Shown here in pieces: positions 36,702 to 46,198 of a stretch of DNA of 64,000 nucleotides; position 1 is the stretch's first letter; every line of letters starts with the position of its first letter. The position numbers and the translations under genes are program-made. The notes beneath the pieces were generated by a model. That model was not told the origin of the DNA and did not search any database. It worked only from the letters and a program-made list of their open reading frames with translations. The DNA lies in NCBI RefSeq assembly GCF_024494465.1, contig NZ_JAETXM010000018.1, positions 1 to 64,000 on the forward strand, given 5' to 3'. The stretch is from Bacillus sp. V3B (GTDB lineage: Bacteria; Bacillota; Bacilli; Bacillales; Cytobacillaceae).

Positions 36702-37973
36702 TCATATTAATAGAGAGGAAAATGAATCTATTTCAGATGTAGCTACTTTCTCTGCCCGAATCATTTCAGTTGTCCAATATAAAGATTCAGCATAAATTCT
36801 AAATAACTCTCGCTCACTAATATTTAATCGATTACAAATATCACTAATTTCTTTCCATTTAGCTGTTTCTACAGCTTCGACTAAATCCAATACTTCCTTA
36901 AACTCATTTTTCTTTCCCATTAAAGCATCATGAATTTCATCTTTTAGCGGAAGATCCTCCAGGGTTTCTTCCATCGATTGACTGACGATCTTCTCCATAG
37001 TTGAAATTAGCCCTGCCATATAGTAATCATCTGGGTAATCCATGCCCGCTTGTGTAGCAATCGTTTCACAAAGCTTAGCTCTCGTTAAGGTCATTCTAAT
37101 TATTTCATCAGGTAATACTGATTGTTTCTCTAAGGAATCTCGAACTGACAGAAGATAAATCCACTTTTGGATTTCCTGCACACCAAGAAAAGCAATCGCT
37201 TCACGAATTGAACAAATTTTACGATCTACATCGATGGAGGATTTATTTATCAGTTTTAATAATTTAACCGAAAAGGATAAATCTCTTTCAATGACATCTG
37301 TTAGTGCATCCACATCTAGCTCTTCTAATGACTTATTTTGAATATCTTGATAGTAAGAAGAAAATACAGTCGGAACCTCATATGTTGATTCAATGATCGG
37401 CTCAGAAAAGAAATACCCTTGAAATAATTGATAGCCCCTATTTTTCGCTTCTTCGTATGCCTCGTATGTCTCAATTTTTTCTGCTAAAAGTTTAATATCA
37501 TACCCTGCTGCAATTTGTTCAATTCTTTCATGTTGATGGGAGAACTCCTTCCGAAAATCCACTTTTATCATATCAATATAAGGGAGAAGTTCAGAAGAAC
37601 AAGGATTATCTTGTTGAAAAATACACTCACTTAAGATAATCGTATAACCTAGTTCTTTCAGTTCCTTACAAATCTCGATTAATTTATAGCTTAGCTCGGC
37701 TTCCGATATTTTTACAACAAGATCGTTTGGACTAAAAAGAGTTGGTAATCTTTGTTCTAATAGATTTTCTGTAAAATGAATAGAACACTTTTTTCCTTTT
37801 GTCAACCGCTCAAGCCCAATATTTAAATAACTATTGATGATCACTTCTGCTGTTGCTTGATCACCATCTATATAGGGGCATACATTTGTTAAATCATTTC
37901 TATACAAAAGCTCGTACCCTACAATTTCTTCCTCAATATTAAAAACAGGTTGCCTTGCTACAAAAACCTCCAT
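36702..37973 (-). CDS. EAL-HDOD domain protein (YuxH-like)
   Basis: A 423-residue protein with an N-terminal EAL-like domain and a C-terminal HDOD domain (from about residue 205, with SVKLLKLINKSS and ISTMEKIV). The EAL motif is degenerate (GYELLYRN), so it should not be an active c-di-GMP phosphodiesterase. B. subtilis YuxH has the same architecture. A role in sensing or partner binding is likely but unproven. Confidence 0.85.
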   Translation of the reverse strand: MEVFVARQPVFNIEEEIVGYELLYRNDLTNVCPYIDGDQATAEVIINSYLNIGLERLTKGKKCSIHFTENLLEQRLPTLFSPNDLVVKISEAELSYKLIEICKELKELGYTIILSECIFQQDNPCSSELLPYIDMIKVDFRKEFSHQHERIEQIAAGYDIKLLAEKIETYEAYEEAKNRGYQLFQGYFFSEPIIESTYEVPTVFSSYYQDIQNKSLEELDVDALTDVIERDLSFSVKLLKLINKSSIDVDRKICSIREAIAFLGVQEIQKWIYLLSVRDSLEKQSVLPDEIIRMTLTRAKLCETIATQAGMDYPDDYYMAGLISTMEKIVSQSMEETLEDLPLKDEIHDALMGKKNEFKEVLDLVEAVETAKWKEISDICNRLNISERELFRIYAESLYWTTEMIRAEKVATSEIDSFSSLLI

Positions 37974-38280
37974 GAGATTCCCTCCGACACTCTTGTATAC
38001 TAACCTTTCTTATACATAAAAACATTCTACATCATCACAATCATTAATCTTGTCGAAAAATGTTTTCTTTTACGATAAATTTTTAATTTAATTATCCCTC
38101 ATAGTATGTACTGCACTATAATCAAGAAAAAGAAGATATCGCTTAAACACGCAACATCTTCTTCTCACTATTCAACGATATATTTAAATCCGCCATATTC
38201 AATTCCAACATCTATACAAACACTTCATATATTCTTGATATTCTTGCAGATGAACACTAATAGAGCGTCGTCCTATTTAA
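37974..38280. other. Intergenic region with the riboflavin operon terminator
   Basis: AT-rich sequence upstream of the EAL-HDOD gene. The hairpin at 38125-38165 lies downstream of ribH. No gene is supported. Confidence 0.5.
38125..38165 (-). terminator. Terminator of the riboflavin operon
   Basis: AAGAAGAT pairs with ATCTTCTT around a 17-nt loop, with a T run on the minus strand, about 115 bp after the ribH stop. Confidence 0.6.
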
Positions 38281-38751
38281 TTATTGAGTGATTTCACGAT
38301 ATAAATTGGCTAATTCAATGGCCGTAATGGCTGCATCAGACCCTTTATTACCTGCTTTTGTTCCTGCCCGTTCAATCGCTTGTTCAATCGTATCCGTTGT
38401 TAATACACCAAAAATCACAGGTACTCCTGTTTGCATTCCTGTTTGCGCTACTCCTTTTGCCACCTCATTGCTGACAAAATCAAAATGAGGCGTTGCTCCT
38501 CGAATCACTGTACCAAGAGTAATAATCGTATCATACTCGCCTTTTTCAGCTAGTTTTTGTGCCGTTAACGGAATCTCAAATGCACCTGGTACCCAAATAA
38601 TGGTTACGTCATCTTCTTGCACACCATGCCTCTTTAACGTATCTTCCGCTCCTGTTAATAATTTACCTGTTATAAATTCATTAAACCTTGCAACCACAAT
38701 CGCTACCTTAAGTCCTGATCCAATTAAATGTCCTTCGATTACTTTTTTCAT
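38281..38751 (-). CDS. ribH: 6,7-dimethyl-8-ribityllumazine synthase
   Basis: A 156-residue protein with the substrate motifs [27 protein letters not shown] and [16 protein letters not shown], including the catalytic histidine. It joins the pyrimidine from GTP with the four-carbon unit made by RibBA. It is the last gene of the ribE-ribBA-ribH operon under FMN riboswitch control. Confidence 0.96.
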   Translation of the reverse strand: MKKVIEGHLIGSGLKVAIVVARFNEFITGKLLTGAEDTLKRHGVQEDDVTIIWVPGAFEIPLTAQKLAEKGEYDTIITLGTVIRGATPHFDFVSNEVAKGVAQTGMQTGVPVIFGVLTTDTIEQAIERAGTKAGNKGSDAAITAIELANLYREITQ

Positions 38752-38791
38752 TACATTCTCTCCCCTTATAGTAAGTTTTAAGTTTTAAATT

Positions 38792-39988
38792 TTATAATGT
38801 TAATAAATGACCCAATTTTTCTTTTTTCGTTTTTAAATAACGTTCATTTTCTTTTTCGGTTGGCATTTGGATAGGAACACGATCAACAACCTCTAATCCA
38901 TACCCTTTTAAGCCAGCAATTTTTCGTGGATTGTTCGTTAAGAGTCGCATTCTTTTCACACCCAAGTCTCTTAATATTTGGGCTCCAACTCCATAATCAC
39001 GTAAATCCTCTGCAAAACCAAGCTTATGATTAGCTTCAACCGTATCGTACCCTTCCTCTTGAAGCTTGTAGGCTTTCAATTTATTCATCAGGCCAATCCC
39101 TCGACCTTCCTGCCTCATGTATAAAAGAATCCCTTTTCCAGCTTCTTCAATTTGACTCAAAGCAGTTGCTAGTTGCGGACCGCAATCACAGCGTTTTGAA
39201 CCAAGCACATCACCGGTCAAACACTCCGAATGAACACGTAATAAAACCGGTTCTTCTTCGTTAATTTCCCCTTTGACAAGAGCAACATGTTCTTTTCCGT
39301 CTAATACATCCGTATATCCAATTGCCTTAAAGTCTCCAAATGAAGTGGGTAAGCTAATCTCTACTTCTCTCTTCACATTCGAATCCTGGTGAGTTAAGCG
39401 ATATTCAATTAATTGCTCAATGGAAACAAGCTTTAGATCAAATTTTTCGGCAACTACTTTAAGGCTATCTAAACGAGCCATTGTACCATCATCATTCATG
39501 ATTTCACAAATAATCCCCATTGGAGTAGCCCCAGCAAGTCGAGCAAAATCAACCGCTGCCTCCGTATGACCTGCTCGACGCAATACACCACCGTCTTTTG
39601 CAATCAATGGGAAAATATGTCCTGGTCGATTAAAATCTGTTGCTACACTATTAGGATCTACTAATTTTTCAATGGTATAAGCCCGTTCAAAAGCACTAAT
39701 TCCTGTTGTTGTTTCCCTATAGTCAATACTGACAGTAAAGGCTGTTTCTTTCACATCTGTATTATTTTCTACCATTGGATGAAGGTTTAATCGATCCGCA
39801 GTGTCGGCTGTAATCGGTACACAAATGAGCCCTCTTCCTTCTTTTGCCATAAAGTTAACCGTTTCAGGTGTTACATACTCTGCTAGGGCTAAAAAATCAC
39901 CTTCATTTTCACGGTCTTCATCATCCACCACAATAATCACTTTTCCTGCTTTCAAATCTTCGATTGCCTCTTCGATTGAATGGAACAT
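38792..39988 (-). CDS. ribBA: Bifunctional DHBP synthase / GTP cyclohydrolase II
   Basis: A 398-residue fusion. The first half (about 1-200) is 3,4-dihydroxy-2-butanone 4-phosphate synthase ([33 protein letters not shown]). The second half is GTP cyclohydrolase II, with the zinc cysteines in [17 protein letters not shown] and [16 protein letters not shown]. The ATG at 39988 follows AGGAGG; open frame upstream is not translated. It lies between ribE and ribH. Confidence 0.95.
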   Translation of the reverse strand: MFHSIEEAIEDLKAGKVIIVVDDEDRENEGDFLALAEYVTPETVNFMAKEGRGLICVPITADTADRLNLHPMVENNTDVKETAFTVSIDYRETTTGISAFERAYTIEKLVDPNSVATDFNRPGHIFPLIAKDGGVLRRAGHTEAAVDFARLAGATPMGIICEIMNDDGTMARLDSLKVVAEKFDLKLVSIEQLIEYRLTHQDSNVKREVEISLPTSFGDFKAIGYTDVLDGKEHVALVKGEINEEEPVLLRVHSECLTGDVLGSKRCDCGPQLATALSQIEEAGKGILLYMRQEGRGIGLMNKLKAYKLQEEGYDTVEANHKLGFAEDLRDYGVGAQILRDLGVKRMRLLTNNPRKIAGLKGYGLEVVDRVPIQMPTEKENERYLKTKKEKLGHLLTL

Positions 39989-40042
39989 ATTTTTTCCTCC
40001 TTTAGTAAAAACAAATACCCCATTTAGATCGACCATTTTCAT

Positions 40043-40693
40043 TTAGTAAAATCCATTCTCCTTCAAGAACGAAGCGGTAACTCCTTTTGATTCTTTTTCA
40101 GTTTTTTGCTTATTCATAAACGAATAAAAGTACTTTGCCATCATATCAAACTCAAGATTCACGATTTCTCCTTCTGCTTTAAATCCGAGAACCGTTTCTT
40201 TTGCCGTATGTGGAATTAGTGAAATCGTTACAGAATGATCCGTTGTTTTAAAAATAGTCAATGAAGTTCCATCAATGGCAATGGATCCTTTTTCCAATAT
40301 AAAATGGGAAAAGGCTTCGGGAATATCAATTTCGATTAAGATAGCATTTTCTATATATGTTCGTTTTCGTATATTCCCCGTTCCATCAATATGACCCGAA
40401 ACGAAATGCCCTCCAAATCGGCCGTTTGCGGACATCGCGCATTCCAAATTCACTTTAGAGCCTTGCTTTAGAGATGCAAGTGATGTGTGTTTAAAGGTTT
40501 CTGGCATGACATCTGCTTCAAACTGCCCTCTTGTAAATTTCGTCACCGTTAAACAAACACCATTAACCGCAATACTGTCGCCATCATGCAAATCATGCAT
40601 GATTTTTTCTGCCTCAACGGCTAAGGTTAATGTATGTCCCTTTTGCGTAATTCTTTTTATCACGCCTAACTCTTCGATTAGTCCAGTGAACAT
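40043..40693 (-). CDS. ribE: Riboflavin synthase, alpha type
   Basis: A 216-residue protein of two similar lumazine-binding halves ([35 protein letters not shown], then IDGTSLTI). It dismutates two ribityllumazines to riboflavin. It is the first gene after the FMN riboswitch; the expected ribD (pyrimidine deaminase/reductase) is missing from this operon. Confidence 0.94.
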   Translation of the reverse strand: MFTGLIEELGVIKRITQKGHTLTLAVEAEKIMHDLHDGDSIAVNGVCLTVTKFTRGQFEADVMPETFKHTSLASLKQGSKVNLECAMSANGRFGGHFVSGHIDGTGNIRKRTYIENAILIEIDIPEAFSHFILEKGSIAIDGTSLTIFKTTDHSVTISLIPHTAKETVLGFKAEGEIVNLEFDMMAKYFYSFMNKQKTEKESKGVTASFLKENGFY

Positions 40694-40870
40694 GGAGTAG
40701 CACCTCCCTTATTTATTTTTTATTATCTGTATGATTAATTGGGATATGTAACGGTATCCGTACGCCAGGGGTGTTGGCAGGAAAAAGGATGGTAAACACA
40801 ACTAGAGGAAATGTAAATACATAGTAAAAGTACGTTCTTCATATGATCGGATCAACAATAGTAAGAATCG
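40694..40870. other. Gap between the FMN riboswitch terminator and ribE
   Basis: In B. subtilis ribD occupies the first place of this operon. Here about 180 bp remain with no ribD sequence. A short minus-strand frame ends TPGVRIPLHIPINHTDNKK just before ribE but has no start codon. Confidence 0.55.
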
Positions 40871-40908
40871 AAAAAAGCCCTATACAATTAACTTGTAGAG
40901 GGCTTTAA
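40871..40908 (-). terminator. Expression-platform terminator of the FMN riboswitch
   Basis: AAAGCCCT pairs with AGGGCTTT and is followed, reading leftward, by six Ts. It sits between the aptamer and ribE. Confidence 0.88.
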
Positions 40909-40962
40909 TAGACAATACTAAATAAACGTTAGATTCAATTCATTTTTAACGTGTTATCCATA

Positions 40963-41101
40963 TCCTTCTCCCATCCAGACTTTCACTGTCGGCTTTGGAA
41001 TTGCACCAAATCCACCGTTTTCATTATAGAAACCGGGTCACGGACTAAGAGGTCTCACCTCATCACCGCCGGTTGGGAATTGCACCCAGCCCCGAAGGAT
41101 T
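40963..41101 (-). ncRNA. FMN riboswitch (RFN element)
   Basis: Reading leftward, the conserved blocks CTTCGGGGCTGGGTG, AATTCCCAACCGGCGGTGAT, GTCCGTGACCC, GGTGGATTTGGTGCAATTCC and AAAGTCTGGATGGGAGAAGG appear in order. FMN binding should end transcription at the terminator before ribE. Confidence 0.97.
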
Positions 41102-41278
41102 CTTTATTAAATTAACACTATAATATCATAGTTCAAAATGAATCACAATTAGTATTCCGCCATTTTATGCTTCTATATTATTAATTTTTTGTGACATTTC
41201 ACGACATTTATATCTCTAATGGTTGAATATGGATACATTTTCATTCTCTTTTACTGGGTAACCTGAGAAAAAAGCTTA

Positions 41279-42061
41279 TTAGTGATCCTCATAAGCATAG
41301 ATGCTAGTTAACAGTGAAAGTAGCTGTAGTTTTTCTTTCCTTGAACAGTATTTATCTAAATAAAGGATTGGTGTGTTCAAATTTAAAAACCGCTCTCCCC
41401 ATTCTAGTGGCATCCAACCTGTTTGAATTTGAGCTACTTTTTTTCCATCTGATGATAAGAAAGTAAAATCTTGTGAACCTTTGTTTTCAATCGTTATACA
41501 CCTATTTTCGTAAACAAATTCTTTCTTTTTTCCAGTTGATGATTTATATAAAATGGTACTTCCCCTTTGATTTAGCAGTTCAACTTCTAATCGATCATGA
41601 AAATGATGGTAGAAAGCGACAGGTTGATCTTCACAATCGTAAAGACCATATTTTTTTACCAATAAACGATCCATAAAATAAGGTAAAAACCAGCGAATAA
41701 CGGAAAAGGATTGATCTCTTATTTCTCCTACTTTCACTCCGTTTGGTGTAAATAAGAGTAGTCTTAATGAAGGTGCGGGCATAAAGGCCACTAATAATTC
41801 GGTTTGATCAAAAAGATCCTCTACTGAGAAAGCCTTTATTTCTGATGATAATTTCACTGCTTTTGCTCGATTTTGATTTAATAAAAACTTTTGATAGCAA
41901 AAAAAACTATAAATGAGAAAAGGTGCTACTAGCAAGATGAGATGATAAGCTTGCGTGATAAATATAGCATAAATAAGTAAAAGGATAGAGGGAATGAACG
42001 CTACAAGTGCTGCATTTAAAGAGGCCATTGCAGCTTGCTCATAATATTGTTGGATATTCAT
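41279..42061 (-). CDS. Membrane-anchored protein of unknown function (260 aa)
   Basis: Two hydrophobic segments lie near the N-terminus (LNAALVAFIPSILLLIYAIF and LILLVAPFLIYSFFCY). They are followed by a soluble beta-rich domain of about 195 residues with repeated pieces (FTPNGVKVGEIRDQS, LLNQRGSTILYKSS, SSDGKKVAQIQTGW) that recall the beta-barrel of tubby/LURP-like proteins. The ATG at 42061 follows AAGGAG. No function can be assigned. Confidence 0.65.
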   Translation of the reverse strand: MNIQQYYEQAAMASLNAALVAFIPSILLLIYAIFITQAYHLILLVAPFLIYSFFCYQKFLLNQNRAKAVKLSSEIKAFSVEDLFDQTELLVAFMPAPSLRLLLFTPNGVKVGEIRDQSFSVIRWFLPYFMDRLLVKKYGLYDCEDQPVAFYHHFHDRLEVELLNQRGSTILYKSSTGKKKEFVYENRCITIENKGSQDFTFLSSDGKKVAQIQTGWMPLEWGERFLNLNTPILYLDKYCSRKEKLQLLSLLTSIYAYEDH

Positions 42062-42165
42062 AATTATACTCCTTGTCCAAAATAAATCAGTTTGTCCTTC
42101 TCCCATTCTATGTCTACATTTTATAAATTATGAGATCCTTCGTGCTTTTTTAACCATTACACAAA

Positions 42166-42194
42166 GAAAAAAACTGCCAAAACATGACAGTTTA
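42166..42194 (-). terminator. Terminator of the DUF4870 gene
   Basis: Reading leftward, AAACTGTCA pairs imperfectly with TGGCAGTTT and is followed by a T run, about 35 bp after the stop. Confidence 0.6.
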
Positions 42195-42227
42195 AATAGA
42201 TGCCTAATGAAATTATTTTGAAATCGA

Positions 42228-42551
42228 TTAACGTATCAAACGGAATACAAGGGGAATGCGGTATTCTTCTCCCTCATATGCCTTCACTGCAGCGATAATC
42301 GTAAATATTAAAGCATAAATTCCTACCAACCAAATCGTTAGGAGACCAATTAACACAATCATGAGAATAGTACTTATGATTGAGTAAACCGAATAAGTGA
42401 TTAAAAAATTAAAATACTCTTTTCCGTGATAGTCGATAAATGTTGATTCATCCTTTTTGATTAACCAAATAATAAGTGGCCCGATAAAAACCGTAAAAAA
42501 GCTAGCTACATAAAGCACAGTAGCTAAAACCCGTTCATCTCTTGACGGCAT
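42228..42551 (-). CDS. DUF4870 (Tic20-like) membrane protein
   Basis: A 107-residue protein with three membrane segments and the DUF4870 pattern DERVLATVLYVASFF, LIIWLIKKDESTFIDYHGKE and YFNFLITYSVYSI. The family is widespread in Firmicutes and its role is unknown. AAGGGGGA precedes the ATG. It stands alone, with a very AT-rich region upstream. Confidence 0.85.
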   Translation of the reverse strand: MPSRDERVLATVLYVASFFTVFIGPLIIWLIKKDESTFIDYHGKEYFNFLITYSVYSIISTILMIVLIGLLTIWLVGIYALIFTIIAAVKAYEGEEYRIPLVFRLIR

Positions 42552-43090
42552 AGAAAAAATCCCCCTTCATAAAAATATTTTCGTTATAAGTCATCAATAA
42601 TTCCTTCAACCTTATTATAAATCCATCCCATCTATCATACGTTTTTTTATACAAAAAGATTCATTATTTTCTTGCTCATGACCATCCTTCTATGTTCTTG
42701 TTTTTCTCCTATTGAATATATCGATGGTAACCAAACTGTATGTCTAATAAAAAGTAAATAAGCTGCATTTTTTCAAAAAAACATTAAAAATATTTGCAAT
42801 ATACGTATAAATTTTAAGGTTCCTTGTTCTTATTTTATAACTCACAGGTATTTTTTAAATTTTATATTTCTTTCACAAATTTTGATTCCTTTACATATAA
42901 ATACCTCAGTTCGATTGTCGAAAAAACGCCATAATCTTTACGTGAAATTTACTCTAATACTATTTTCTTTTTACATGATTTTTTGTAAAATAAGATTAGA
43001 AAGATGTTTTTTATTTCTGGATTAATTAGTTTTCAGAAAACATCTATCATTACTTTTTATTGAAATAAAATACCATATTGTGTTTAACAG
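42552..43090. other. AT-rich gene-free region (about 540 bp)
   Basis: No open frame with a start signal and no known RNA is visible up to the structured leader that begins near 43091. A weak promoter-like TTGAAA at about 43059 could start the leader transcript. Confidence 0.45.
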
Positions 43091-43249
43091 TAGCAGGGAA
43101 GGCAAATGGTGCGCCACCAGTCAAACTGGTTCTAGTGGGTTCGATTCCCACCCCGAAATTTTTTAGTAGGATAATAAAAAATTTCGAGGGTGGGGCTTAC
43201 GTCTCTATTGGTATGGAGAAAATCTGCCCTCAATTTGGAGGGGTTAACC
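43091..43249 (+). ncRNA. Structured leader RNA with a tRNA-like T-arm, upstream of the GNAT gene
   Basis: Three pairings can be drawn. The first is a T-arm-like hairpin, GTGGG-TTCGATT-CCCAC (43135-43151), preceded by ACCAG-TCAAA-CTGGT. The second is an 18-bp stem in which 43147-43164 pairs with 43176-43194 with one bulge; it takes over the CCCAC of the T-arm. The third is CCCTC (43227-43231) with GAGGG (43238-43242), which hides the ribosome binding site. No acceptor stem can be completed, so it is not an intact tRNA. A switch acting on translation is the best guess. Confidence 0.5.
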
Positions 43250-43804
43250 ATGCTTAAGAAACGTGATCTTCACGAATGCCATGAATTATTTGACTTAATG
43301 ACACATCCTGATGTCTTCCCTTTTGTACGTCATAAAGCAACCTCATATGATGAATTTTTATTTGTCACGAAACAAACGATTGAAGCAGAAGAACGTGGAG
43401 AGGTTATTTCGCGGACAATTCTTGATGAATGGGGTTCTCCAATCGGGGCGATTAGTTTGTATGATATTCAAGAAAATGCAGGATTTTTGGGTACTTGGCT
43501 TGGCAAGCCGTATCATGGAAAAGGATATAATCAACGTGCGAAAGATGCCTTTTTTGAAGAAATCTTTTATGAGTTAGGCATCGATACGGTCTTTATGCGT
43601 ATCCGTATGGAAAATATCCGCTCACAAAAAGCTGCTGAAAAACTTGCATACACCATCAACGCAAAAAACTCACGTAAATCCTTATACGAGCAATTGAGTG
43701 CAAATGGTGGTACTTTTCAATTATTTGAAATTCCAAAAGACCTTTATACATTCCACACATTAAGAAGCAATACCGGAGAAGAGTCACAAAGATTGGAAGC
43801 TTAA
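43250..43804 (+). CDS. GNAT family N-acetyltransferase
   Basis: A protein of 184 residues with the GNAT core: the acetyl-CoA loop is in YHGKGYNQRAKDAFF, preceded by a beta strand in GFLGTWLGKP. The ATG at 43250 has GGAGGGG in front; the frame extends upstream through the leader from a GTG at 43190, but that is an unlikely start. The acceptor substrate is unknown. The structured leader suggests tight control of its translation. Confidence 0.85.
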   Translation: MLKKRDLHECHELFDLMTHPDVFPFVRHKATSYDEFLFVTKQTIEAEERGEVISRTILDEWGSPIGAISLYDIQENAGFLGTWLGKPYHGKGYNQRAKDAFFEEIFYELGIDTVFMRIRMENIRSQKAAEKLAYTINAKNSRKSLYEQLSANGGTFQLFEIPKDLYTFHTLRSNTGEESQRLEA

Positions 43805-43809
43805 TTGTT

Positions 43810-43845
43810 AAAGCGGTTGACCGTACAGGGTCAACTGCTTTTTTC
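43810..43845 (+). terminator. Terminator of the GNAT gene
   Basis: AAGCGGTTGACC pairs with GGTCAACTGCTT and is followed by a T run, a few bases after the stop. Confidence 0.88.
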
Positions 43846-43995
43846 CATTAGAAAATTATGAGGCATATGAGTAAAATAGATAGCAACGGTCCATTAAAAG
43901 AAATACAAATTGATAAACATATCTTTTTCAGTGCGTACCGCTGATATGTGGTATAATGCTTTTTTGTAGTTGATAGACAGAAAGAGGAATGGCAT

Positions 43996-45378
43996 ATGAT
44001 ACAAACAGATAGCAAGAAAGCAAAGCTCCACCAATTAATGGTTATTTTGATCCCTATTTTAATTACTCAGGTTGGTATGTATTCAATGAATTTTTTCGAC
44101 ACAATGATGTCTGGACATTATAGTGCCAAGGATTTAGCAGGCGTTGCCATTGGATCGTCACTTTGGGTTCCCATTTCCACCGGTTTAACTGGCATATTAA
44201 TTGCCATTACACCCATTGTTGCCCAATTAATTGGAGCAAACAAGGAAAAAGAAGTAAGCTTATCTGTTATCCAGGGTGTATATGTTGCCATGATGATGAC
44301 ATTCCTTATCCTTTTAATTGGTTCTTTTGTTCTTAATCCTATTTTAAATGGAATGGAACTTGAACAAGGAGTACACAAAGTTGCACATGATTATTTAATT
44401 GCCATAAGTTTTGGGGTTTTCCCATTATTTATTTACAATGCCCTTCGTTCCTTCATTGATGCGCTTGGAAAAACACGCATTTCCATGCTCATTATATTAT
44501 CAGCTTTACCTATAAATGCATTCCTTAACTATCTATTCATATATGGTAAGGCCGGATTTCCTGAACTAGGGGGTGTAGGTACTGGGTATGCGACCGCCCT
44601 TACATACTGGATTCTATTACTTTTTTCAATCGTTATCGTATATAAACAAAAGACCTTTTCACATTATCAGATTTTTCGAGGATTGCGCTTTGTATCGCTT
44701 AAAAAAATGGGAGAAATCTTACTAGTGGGTATTCCTATTGGTTTATCCATCTTTTTTGAAACTAGTATTTTTTCTGCCGTTACTTTGTTTATGAGTGAAT
44801 TTGATACAATTACCATTGCTTCACATCAAATTGCAATGAATTTCTCATCTTTGCTTTATATGATTCCTTTAAGTATTTCAATGGCTTTAACCATTTTGGT
44901 TGGCTTTGAAATTGGAGCCAAACGATATCACGATGCAAAACAGTATAGCTGGCTAGGTGTAATAGTTGCCGTGATAATGGCGATTTTCAGTGGATTGATT
45001 ATCCTTTTTCTCCGAACAGAGGTCGCTTCTATGTATTCAAAAGACCCTCTAGTAATCGAATTATCTATACAATTTTTGCTCTATGCCCTTTTCTTTCAGC
45101 TTTCCGATGCATTTCAAGCTCCGATTCAAGGTTCCTTACGCGGCTATAAAGATGTGAATGTTACATTTATCATGTCGTTATTATCCTATTGGGTCATTGG
45201 TCTTCCTTTAGGCTATGTATTAGCCAAGTTTACACACTTAGGTCCTTTCGGATATTGGATTGGACTCATCGCTGGTTTAGCAGTTGGCGCTATTTGCCTG
45301 TCAAGTAGGCTCCTCTATATCCAGAAAAAAATAGACAAACATAACACAGACAAATTCCTTAACAAAACAGCCTCTTAA
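43996..45378 (+). CDS. MATE family efflux transporter (YojI-like)
   Basis: A 460-residue protein with twelve hydrophobic segments in two halves. The N-terminal motif is VDTMMSG-like (NFFDTMMSGHYSAKDLAGVA), and LRGYKDV with PIQGSLRG lies in the second half. It exports drugs or cationic compounds using a sodium or proton gradient. The ATG follows GAGGAATGG. It appears to be a single-gene unit closed by a strong terminator. Confidence 0.92.
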   Translation: MIQTDSKKAKLHQLMVILIPILITQVGMYSMNFFDTMMSGHYSAKDLAGVAIGSSLWVPISTGLTGILIAITPIVAQLIGANKEKEVSLSVIQGVYVAMMMTFLILLIGSFVLNPILNGMELEQGVHKVAHDYLIAISFGVFPLFIYNALRSFIDALGKTRISMLIILSALPINAFLNYLFIYGKAGFPELGGVGTGYATALTYWILLLFSIVIVYKQKTFSHYQIFRGLRFVSLKKMGEILLVGIPIGLSIFFETSIFSAVTLFMSEFDTITIASHQIAMNFSSLLYMIPLSISMALTILVGFEIGAKRYHDAKQYSWLGVIVAVIMAIFSGLIILFLRTEVASMYSKDPLVIELSIQFLLYALFFQLSDAFQAPIQGSLRGYKDVNVTFIMSLLSYWVIGLPLGYVLAKFTHLGPFGYWIGLIAGLAVGAICLSSRLLYIQKKIDKHNTDKFLNKTAS

Positions 45379-45407
45379 AAAATCACTAGCCTTTCTAATA
45401 AAATAAC

Positions 45408-45466
45408 AAGACCACATATCCCAGTCACTAGCGAAAATGAAAGTTGGGTATGTGGTCTTTTTTATT
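45408..45466 (+). terminator. Terminator of the MATE gene
   Basis: AAGACCACATA pairs with TATGTGGTCTT and is followed by a run of Ts, about 30 bp after the stop. Confidence 0.85.
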
Positions 45467-45636
45467 TATACGGAACATTGATCATTTGATTAGCAATTCT
45501 TTCTTAACGGTTAGGCATTTATTTGCATAGAATACATTATACAATTTTGCCTTTTTAGTTCCTTTTCTTAGTATGATTTATTTTTGACTCCTAAGTTTTG
45601 AAAATAATGTTTGTTTGATGAAAGGAAGTATGTACA

Positions 45637-46137
45637 ATGTTTCCGTGGAATTCATTTCCTTTTTCTAAAGAAATACAATCAAAAATGCAACATATGAAGC
45701 CTGAAGAGATCAATCAATATGTACAAAATATAATGGGTAAAATGTTTCAATCTTCTCCTTCTAGCGAGGTGAATCCCCAGGATATTCTAAAAGATTTCTC
45801 TGGGTTCCATCCATTTCACCAGACCCAGGATAACGTTTCAACACCAAATCATGACAACAAATTGAACTATTCCGTATTCGAAACACATGATCATATCTTT
45901 GTTCGTATTCAAATGGAAACAGAAGATTGGTTAAGACAATTAAAATTGACACATACATCCCATTTGCTTATTCTTGAGCACATCCCTGAAATAGGTGATA
46001 AACATTCCATTCCGTTGCCTTCCCTTGTGCAAAAAAAAGGAACAACTGCCAAATTTAAGGATAAAATCCTCGAAGTAAAAATAACAAAAAATATAGATAT
46101 CCAATATTCAGAAATTGATATAACAGAAATACTATAA
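45637..46137 (+). CDS. Hsp20/alpha-crystallin-like spore protein (GerT/CotP-like)
   Basis: A 166-residue protein. The N-terminal about 70 residues are hydrophilic (FPWNSFPFSKEIQSKMQHMK), and the rest folds like an Hsp20 domain (SVFETHDHIFVRIQMETEDW, then IPLPSLVQKKGTTAKFKDKI). It lacks the usual IxI tail and looks like the crystallin-related proteins of Bacillus spores. A role in the spore coat or germination is inferred. It is transcribed alone. Confidence 0.65.
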   Translation: MFPWNSFPFSKEIQSKMQHMKPEEINQYVQNIMGKMFQSSPSSEVNPQDILKDFSGFHPFHQTQDNVSTPNHDNKLNYSVFETHDHIFVRIQMETEDWLRQLKLTHTSHLLILEHIPEIGDKHSIPLPSLVQKKGTTAKFKDKILEVKITKNIDIQYSEIDITEIL

Positions 46138-46198
46138 ATGAGAATTTTTGTCATTCTTCTAATATGTATCCTTTCACCTTTTCATTTTCTATTTATCC

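Noticed and set aside
40716-40850. Short minus-strand frame ending TPGVRIPLHIPINHTDNKK before ribE, tested as a ribD remnant
   Set aside because: No similarity to RibD, no start codon, and the frame is opened by a nearby stop.
43091-43164. Possible tRNA gene, including selenocysteine tRNA, at the T-arm-like hairpin
   Set aside because: No matching 5' acceptor strand lies within the right distance, the anticodon-like arm has a 5-nt loop, and no CCA follows. It is kept only as a tRNA-like leader element.
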